Assembly: GCA_026874595.1 (NCBI GenBank)
Contig: CM049319.1
Location: 64,224,417-64,288,416 of the forward strand
Direction of reading: 5' to 3'
Length of the DNA: 64,000 nucleotides
From: Sipunculus nudus
Lineage: Eukaryota > Annelida > Sipuncula > Golfingiida > Sipunculidae
Shown: positions 57,913 to 64,000 of the stretch, in pieces
Layout: each line of letters begins with the position of its first letter
How positions within the stretch are numbered: position 1 is the stretch's first letter
Notes under the pieces: model-generated
Seen by the model: the letters and a program-made list of their open reading frames with translations, nothing else
What the model was told of the DNA's origin: nothing
The model's database searches: none
Made by a program: the position numbers and the translations under genes

Positions 57913-59538
57913 TTGCTATTTATGGACAATTTACGGGTAGCTAGCCTGAATTGTCATGGCATCCGAAACAAAACTAGACGTAGAGCTATTTTTAATAAAC
58001 TGTGCAAGGACAGAATACACGTAGCATGTATACAGGAGACCTATCTTGATGAAAATATAGTAAAGCAGGTAGAGCTTGAATGGAAAGGTAAAATGTATCA
58101 TGCACATGGTACAAATCATAGCAGAGGGGTTTCTATATTAATTAGTAAAAATTTCAGTTCCCTAGTAGGTGGAATCAAAGTGGAGTTATGTCAGGATAGG
58201 GTAATAGTCATATCTTTTGTATTTCATGACAAACTTTACCGGATTTGCAATGTATATGCCCCATGTAATAAGACCGAAAAAATTACGTTTTTACAGAATC
58301 TTTCAAAAGTTATCAGAAAATGTAAAGGTAGTGTTGAAGACTTTTTACTAGTAATGGGAGATTTTAACACAGTGTTAGATAACAAACTGGACATCATTTC
58401 AGGAAACCCACATAACAATAAGGAAGTTCAGGCATTTAAATCTTTCATGAATACTGCAGGCCTTCATGATCTATGGCGGATCTCCCATCACAGTATCAAG
58501 GAATACACTTGGTCTAAATTGCAGCCTTTTATAGCTCGACGCCTGGATTATATATTCGGAAATGCTTTTGCAATAGAAAATATGAAAGACATAAATATTA
58601 CGTCGTACCCATGTACGGACCATAGAGCCGTAATACTTGAAATAAATGCGATACGAATTGAAAGAGGACCATCATATTGGAAGTTTAATAACTCATTATT
58701 GCATGATAAAAAATTCTTAGATTTGATGAATGATAAGTTAGAATCCTTCATTTCTCATTACAATACGGCTAATATAGATCCATTAAGAAAATGGGACTTG
58801 TGTAAGCTTGAGATAAAAACGGTTGCTTGGAACTACAGCAAAGCCAAAGCAATAAAAAATAAAAATGAAATAAAACTTTTAAACTGTTCACTAGATGATC
58901 TGGAGCGTCAAGTAGCGACTACTCCTGATAATAAGGAAAATATTAAAAAAATGATAAAAATTAAAAAATTGTTAGAAATAAAACATATCCAAGAAGCTCG
59001 AAGTGCTCAAATTCGAGCGCGCGTTAAATGGATTGAAGAGGGCGAGAAGAATAATAAATATTTTTTATCGCTGGAAAAACAGAGGGCCGCCCAAAATTTT
59101 ATACCATCGCTAAAAACACATAATGGCTCTGAAACCTTAAACCAAGATGAAATTAGGAATGAGCAATACTTTTTTTACCGGAACCAGTACAAAGCAAAGA
59201 CTAGCTTCAATAAAAAGGTATTTGATACGTTTATTTCTGGCGTTAAAATACCGAAAATATCTGGGAGAAATCTACAGAAATGTGAGGGGTTAATGTCACC
59301 AGAAGAAGTTGGTAATGCGTTAAAGCAAATGAAAAATGGATCCAGTCCAGGTTTAGATGGATTGACAACAGAAGTTTATAAACTGTTTTGGGTAAAATTA
59401 CGAACGTTAGTAACTGACGCTTTCAATGAATCTTTTAGGCAAGGAAAGTTATCAAGAATACAGGCCAGAGGAGTAATAAAATTAATACACAAGGAAAGAA
59501 CTTGCCAAAAAACGAGTTGCGCAATTGGCGACCAATAA
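57913..59538 (+). pseudogene. LINE ORF2 part 1: AP endonuclease and start of RT
   Basis: A 541-codon frame. Endonuclease motifs are intact: SLNCHG, CIQETYL, NVYAPC, MGDFNTVLD, RRLDYIFG and CTDHRAVI. The N-terminal RT block GSSPGLDGLTTEVYKLFW follows. The frame is lost at about 59495, after RGVIKLIHKE; from there the RT is read in another frame. Confidence 0.85.
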
Positions 59539-60556
59539 CTTTTACTAATACAGATTATAAACTTTTAGCAAAAGTTCTCGCTACGCGTTTGCAGAGAGTT
59601 ATATTAGAAGCCATAAAGACAGATCAAGCTGGATTTATTAAGGGACGGAATATTGCTACCACGATAAGACTAATAGATGACGTTATTACTTATGCCCACA
59701 AAAATGATAAAAAGGCGCAGTAGTCGCGCTAGATTTTAAAGCGGCTTTCGATACAATCTCAAAACAATTCATTGGCGAAGCATTTAAAACCTTCGGGTTT
59801 GGATCAGAATTTTTGCGTTGGTTCAATGTTCTAAATAGTAACACCGAAAACTGCATATTATATAACGGTTGGCTATCCAGGTGGTTCCCGGTTGAAAGGG
59901 GTGTCAGGCAAGGCTGTCCGTTTTCTCCATTGGCATTTGTATTAGGGGTAGAAATTCTAGCATGTAAAATAAGACAAAGTCAAAATTTTAAAGGATTTGA
60001 GCTGCCCATAAGTACTAATCCTCCAAGAACACTCAAGATAGCCCAATATGCAGACGACACAACTTTGTTTGTGCATGATCAAAATGATATAAATGAAGCC
60101 TTACGACTAATCAAAGATTTTTCAAATATTTCAGGATTACAATTGAATGAACACAAGTCGGAAGCAATGTGGATAGGTGCATGTAGAGAAAATCAGACAA
60201 GGGTTGAAAATTTTAGGTGGAAACTATATCCTGGTAACAAAATGAATATTTTGGGAATTCAATTCAGGAGTGATACTCCTGCGGCAAAAATAGATAATAA
60301 CTGGGAAATCAGAATAAACAAGATGCTAAAAGAAATTAATAAATGGGAACGTAGAAGCCTCACCATCTTTGGCAAAATAATCATAACAAAAACCTATCTG
60401 TTATCGCAAATGATATACCCAATGCAATCCTTGTTGATGCCAGATAAGTTTATAAAACGGATAAATGGAATAATATATAATTTCATATGGAGAAGAGGAG
60501 GTAGTGGGAAAAGATCTTGTGAGAAAATAAGAAGAATAATTTTGAAGTCTGATTAA
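59496..60556 (+). pseudogene. LINE ORF2 part 2: RT domain, second frameshift, C-terminus missing
   Basis: The reading runs NELRNWRPITFTNTDYKLLA to about 59715, then shifts frame again for the RT A-box LDFKAAFDTI, RQGCPFSPLAF and QYADDTTLF, to a stop at 60556. Catalytic Asp residues are visible. The usual region after IYNFIW and KSD is absent. Confidence 0.82.
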
Positions 60557-60562
60557 AAATGT

Positions 60563-61146
60563 GCATCTTGTTGGATGTGGATGAAGAGAGGAACAAACAA
60601 CACAAAGGGCATCTTGTTGGATGTGGATGGAGAGAGGAACAAACAACACAAAGGGCATTTTGTTGAGTTTGGACAAAGAGAAGATCAAACAGCACAAAAG
60701 GCATCTTGTTGGATGTGGATGAAGAGAGGAACAGCACAAAGGGCATCTTGTTGGATGTGGATGAAGAGAGGAACAAACAGCATGAAGGGCATATCGTTAG
60801 GTGTGGATGAAGAGAGGAACAAACAGCACAAAGGGCACCTTGTTGGGTGTGGATAAAGAGAGGGACAAACAGCAGAAAGGGCATCTTGTTGGATGTGAAT
60901 GAAAGGAAGAACAAACAGCACAAAGGGCATCTTGTTGCGTTTGGACAAAGAGAAGAACAAACAGCACAAAAGGCATCTTGTTAAGTGTGGATGAAGAGAG
61001 GAACAAACAGCACAAAGGGCATCTTGTTGGATGTGGATGAAGAGCGGAACAAACAGCAAAAAGGGCACCTTGTTGGGTGTGGATGAAGAGAGGAACAAAC
61101 AGAACAAAGGGCATCTTGTTGGATATGGATGAATAGAGGAAAAAAG
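60563..61146. repeat. 46-bp minisatellite, right block
   Basis: About 12 more units of the same 46-bp repeat, resuming in phase apart from the 9-bp overlap at the LINE junction. One unit near 60730 lacks eight bases. Confidence 0.92.
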
Positions 61147-61989
61147 CTTTGGGTGGAAACGCGCAATGGCAAAAGGCCTCAAGCAAGGAAGTGATTAGAG
61201 AACAAATAAAATAAACAAAGGAACAAGAAAGAGCAAATGTGATATTCATTTCTGTATCTACAAATATCCTGGTCCTGTTTTAAAAATTTGCTCCAAACTC
61301 ATGTTCAGGCATTAGAGATTCATATTGTGGAAAATATATAGAATTTGATCAGTATCTTTCAAGGATGTAGATGTGATTGAGGAACATAAAGGAATTATAT
61401 TACCTATTTATACGCTACCATGGATACACCTCTACATAGGATACAAACATTCTATACCTGACTGTATCACTCTTAAGACAGCATCTCTCAACCACTTCTC
61501 TTAAAACTGACAGAAATGACAAAAGTTTCTTCTTTTTCATGCAACATTTTATTTTCAAAGCTTCTTCAAGATGTTAAAATTGCAGCAGCCAATCATACAA
61601 TGGTCAGTCATTCTGTGCAGAGTTCAACACTTTCCTTACATCAGAGCTTGGTCATTTTGCATTCAGTCTGGACAAATCTCATGAACCTGGTTTGGTGAAG
61701 CACTGATGTACTTCTTGTTGCCTTGACAATAAAGGTCATGTATGTTTCAGGCTTGTATCAGTATTTCTTCCTGGTTCTGTCTGCTGTAACAGAAAAAATT
61801 ACTTCACATGAGAAATCCAATAGCTAACATAATTTCCTTCAGGGAAGGTATATCAAATTCTTTTAACTGGTAATCAATAAGGTTAAGATTGCAAGTCACT
61901 AAACAGAACTGCTACTTATCTTCCTGAGTGCATGTTTGTACAGTTTTCATAAATTTACAATATAGGACTGATGGTATTCAAACTATTAG
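61147..61989. other. intergenic, no feature seen
   Basis: AT-rich DNA with no recognised gene or repeat. Confidence 0.5.
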
Positions 61990-62198
61990 CAGGGGAAGAT
62001 CCAGGATTTAGGAGAAGGGGGGGGGGTCCAAACCAGGAGGACTTAGAAAATATCTTTAATAAAAGATCCCCACTTCTTGAAAAAAAAGGGGGGGGGGTCC
62101 TGGCCAGAAAATTGTCTGAAACCCTTAAAAAAAGGTTGCTTCAGATGGAAAGGGGGGGGGGGTCTCAACCCCCTAGACCCCCCCTTGATCCACTACTG
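61990..62198. mobile_element. CAGGGGCGGATCC-type MITE
   Basis: Starts CAGGGGAAGATCCAGGATTT and ends CCTTGATCCACTACTG; the interior has three poly-G runs. Same group as 14467 and 52033. Confidence 0.6.
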
Positions 62199-62267
62199 AC
62201 TAGCCATTGCTTCCATTGGTTTGTAGAGCATTCAATTTCCTACAACTTAAGATGGCACCTCATACAG

Positions 62268-62320
62268 GATCCTGTGACATCATTTATGTCAGCACAGACC
62301 GTGATTGTGTAATCATTGGC
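62268..62320. repeat. 53-bp direct repeat, copy 1
   Basis: GATCCTGTGACATCATTTAT through AATCATTGGC; the copy at 63324 differs by one base. Confidence 0.85.
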
Positions 62321-63323
62321 ATGATAAAGCCAACATTGTCCTTATGGAAGATATAAGATCCCAAAAAATCACCGTCTTTTTAATGTACATAAACATACTC
62401 AAATCATACATAATATTTTACTGACCTTTTGAGGTATCCAGTTATTTAAATGCCGTCTCTTCCCTAGCAAATGGTTAGCCTGGCATATATTCTATCTCAC
62501 CAGTCATGGACATGACATGTACATTTCATTTTCTGCAATAAAAATGGATATTTTTTTCTAAGTCTTTCAGAAGTGTTTCACTTGCTTAATATTAATAGCC
62601 AAAACAATGTGTTCACAGTTTGTGTGATTGCCATCAATTAGGATTGCCAGATCATCAAGTTGATAAGGCCTTATTAAATGATCTGTACCAGTAAATACAA
62701 CTGCACTTCTTGCACGGTTATCCCATAAAAGAACAGTAACACTGACGTGAATACTCTTCCACCTTTAGGATTTTGAACATTGCATACAAGTATTACAACC
62801 ATACAAGTAAGAGCTGCATGTACTTCGCCAACTGATGCCTGTCAAAACATGTAGTCATTTCATCCACATCTGCCTTTTTATTCATAAAATAAACAAATTG
62901 GATCACTTAAAAGAAACACTGACTGGGTGTGCCTTTATTCATTAAGTATAATAAAATTATTACTTTCAGTAAATATGAAGAAATTTCAGATATACTTTCA
63001 AATTATGGTAATGTATGTCAAACATTATGTACAGAACTTTTCTCAGCTAAATAAATCTATAAAAGTCATATATCAAACCAATATAGTCTAAAAACAGTAA
63101 TATATATCTGCTTTATATAAAAAGACAACTAATGAAAATATTATACACTCTCATAAAACCAAATTTCCTCGCTTTTGCATAATTTCCTTAAATACCAGGA
63201 CTTTTACACTGCATGAATTTAAAATTTTAACATTTCAAGAATGTACTTATCATCTGTTAATTTTAAAAATACTTTTTAACCAATGCACTGATTAGGGTAA
63301 CGGTGGTGCCTCAGTCTCATAAA

Positions 63324-63376
63324 GATCCTGTGACATCATTTATGTCAGCACAGACCGTGATCGTGTAATCATTGGC
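63324..63376. repeat. 53-bp direct repeat, copy 2
   Basis: Identical to 62268-62320 except T to C in GTGATYGTGT. A TGCCTC block lies shortly before it, mirrored by a looser CACCTCATA in copy 1. Confidence 0.85.
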
Positions 63377-63728
63377 TGAAGCCATCTCCACCCCCACCCC
63401 CAGTGCTGTAACCACCAACAATCACGATTATGCTCCAGAAAACAAATTTATCCACTGTCAGCTTAACTACACAACTCCAAGAGCTAGCCACTTGACCACC
63501 GGGACTGGTTACCTCTAATAGGCTTTGCTTATAACAGAGGAGGAATTATGAATATTTCCCTAAGATTTTCACTTAATGTTTTACAACAGATCTTTTCTGC
63601 AAATGAATTAAGTTTATATCATCCTTCACCAAGTATTTTTTTCATTTACTTCATAAGTACAAAATAAGCGTCAACTGCAGGCTGTCTTACTTAAATTTAA
63701 ACAAACCTCCTGACAGATGTAAAGTCAA

Positions 63729-63799
63729 TCATCTTCTGACTTCTCCATCAACAGTGGCAGTCCACAACCACATTGGATCATCTTGTACCTTCATGGTAT
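63729..63799 (-). CDS. candidate 3' terminal coding exon of a minus-strand gene
   Basis: On the minus strand, CTTGTCATCACAG is a fair acceptor, followed by an open stretch TMKVQDDPMWLWTATVDGEV then RR and TGA. Composition looks protein-like, but it is only 23 codons, with no partner exon visible in the window and no family recognised. Confidence 0.3.
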
Positions 63800-64000
63800 C
63801 TGTGATGACAAGAAAAAACTACTTCTACAACCAGCAAACAAATATTTAGTGCTTGTCAAGACTCTTGATGATCACAAAGTATCAGTTTGGAAGATATCTC
63901 CCTGATGAACAAACTGGTGTAACCAAACACAGTACATATCTTTTTTTTAACTGGTATCAGTCAGCTATACTAAGGAAGACCTTTAAGGAGTAATGTAAAG

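Larger units (their letters stand above)
56547..60562 (+). mobile_element. Tx1/L1-like LINE, 3'-truncated, inserted in the minisatellite
   Basis: It has a 5' leader of about 240 bp, ORF1 with zinc knuckles, and ORF2 with AP-endonuclease and reverse transcriptase, all on the plus strand. The unit fragment GCATCTTGT is repeated at both junctions (56538-56546 and 60563-60571). The RT signature YADDTTLF and the block NWRPITFTNTDYKLLAKVLA point to the Tx1/L1 group. It ends in GATTAAAAAT shortly after the RT, where the family normally continues for several hundred residues. Confidence 0.85.

Noticed and set aside
63400-63530. Minus-strand coding exon ending in GGYSTGGGGGDGFSQ and a stop
   Set aside because: The open stretch begins in CCCGGTGGTCAAGTGGCTAG, which resembles a tRNA-type A box of a SINE-like repeat; no acceptor fits, so a repeat explanation is simpler.

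Overview
The window reads as eukaryotic, AT-rich nuclear DNA from an invertebrate, most likely a bivalve or related mollusc. There are no operons or prokaryotic signals. One gene with many GT-AG introns runs through most of it. Introns and flanks are packed with transposon families: Helentron-like interspersed elements with CCGTCC-rich heads, hAT-type MITEs, a tRNA-derived SINE, a Tx1/L1-like LINE and a DIRS-like element. The species assignment is inference from this repeat content; no marker gene fixes it.

Region 1 (1-42617) is a plus-strand gene. I reconstruct 24 coding exons between 2983 and 42617, all phase-compatible, giving 2,980 nt (992 residues plus stop). The start codon was not found and probably lies left of the window. 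The protein has an N-terminal calponin-homology (CH)-like segment, a clearer second CH domain (about residues 108-235), a linker, about ten ankyrin repeats (about residues 480-900) and a basic, Ser/Thr-rich tail. It is probably a cytoskeletal or ciliary scaffold, but I do not recognise the orthologue and give no symbol.

The introns hold most of the structural interest. Two nearly identical 2.0-kb TA-flanked DNA elements lie in opposite orientation in introns 3 and 9, bracketing exons 4-9. Intron 5 carries a Helentron-like element with a 180-bp tandem core. Intron 8 carries a decayed DIRS-like retrotransposon with inverted terminal repeats and an internal complementary region. Intron 7 and introns 16, 17 and 22 carry CCGTCC-headed elements with end hairpins.

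Region 2 (42618-55789) is the 3' UTR or downstream flank and intergenic DNA: a 596-bp tandem duplication, a reverse-oriented Helentron-like element with a Harbinger-type MITE inside it, hAT-type MITEs, a long TA microsatellite and degraded tandem repeats.

Region 3 (55790-61146) is a 46-bp minisatellite split by a 4.0-kb Tx1/L1-like LINE. The LINE has a zinc-knuckle ORF1, an AP-endonuclease and a reverse transcriptase with YADD, but carries three frameshifts and lacks the part of ORF2 beyond the RT.

Region 4 (61147-64000) has one more MITE, a pair of 53-bp direct repeats and a weak candidate terminal exon of a minus-strand gene that would continue right of the window.
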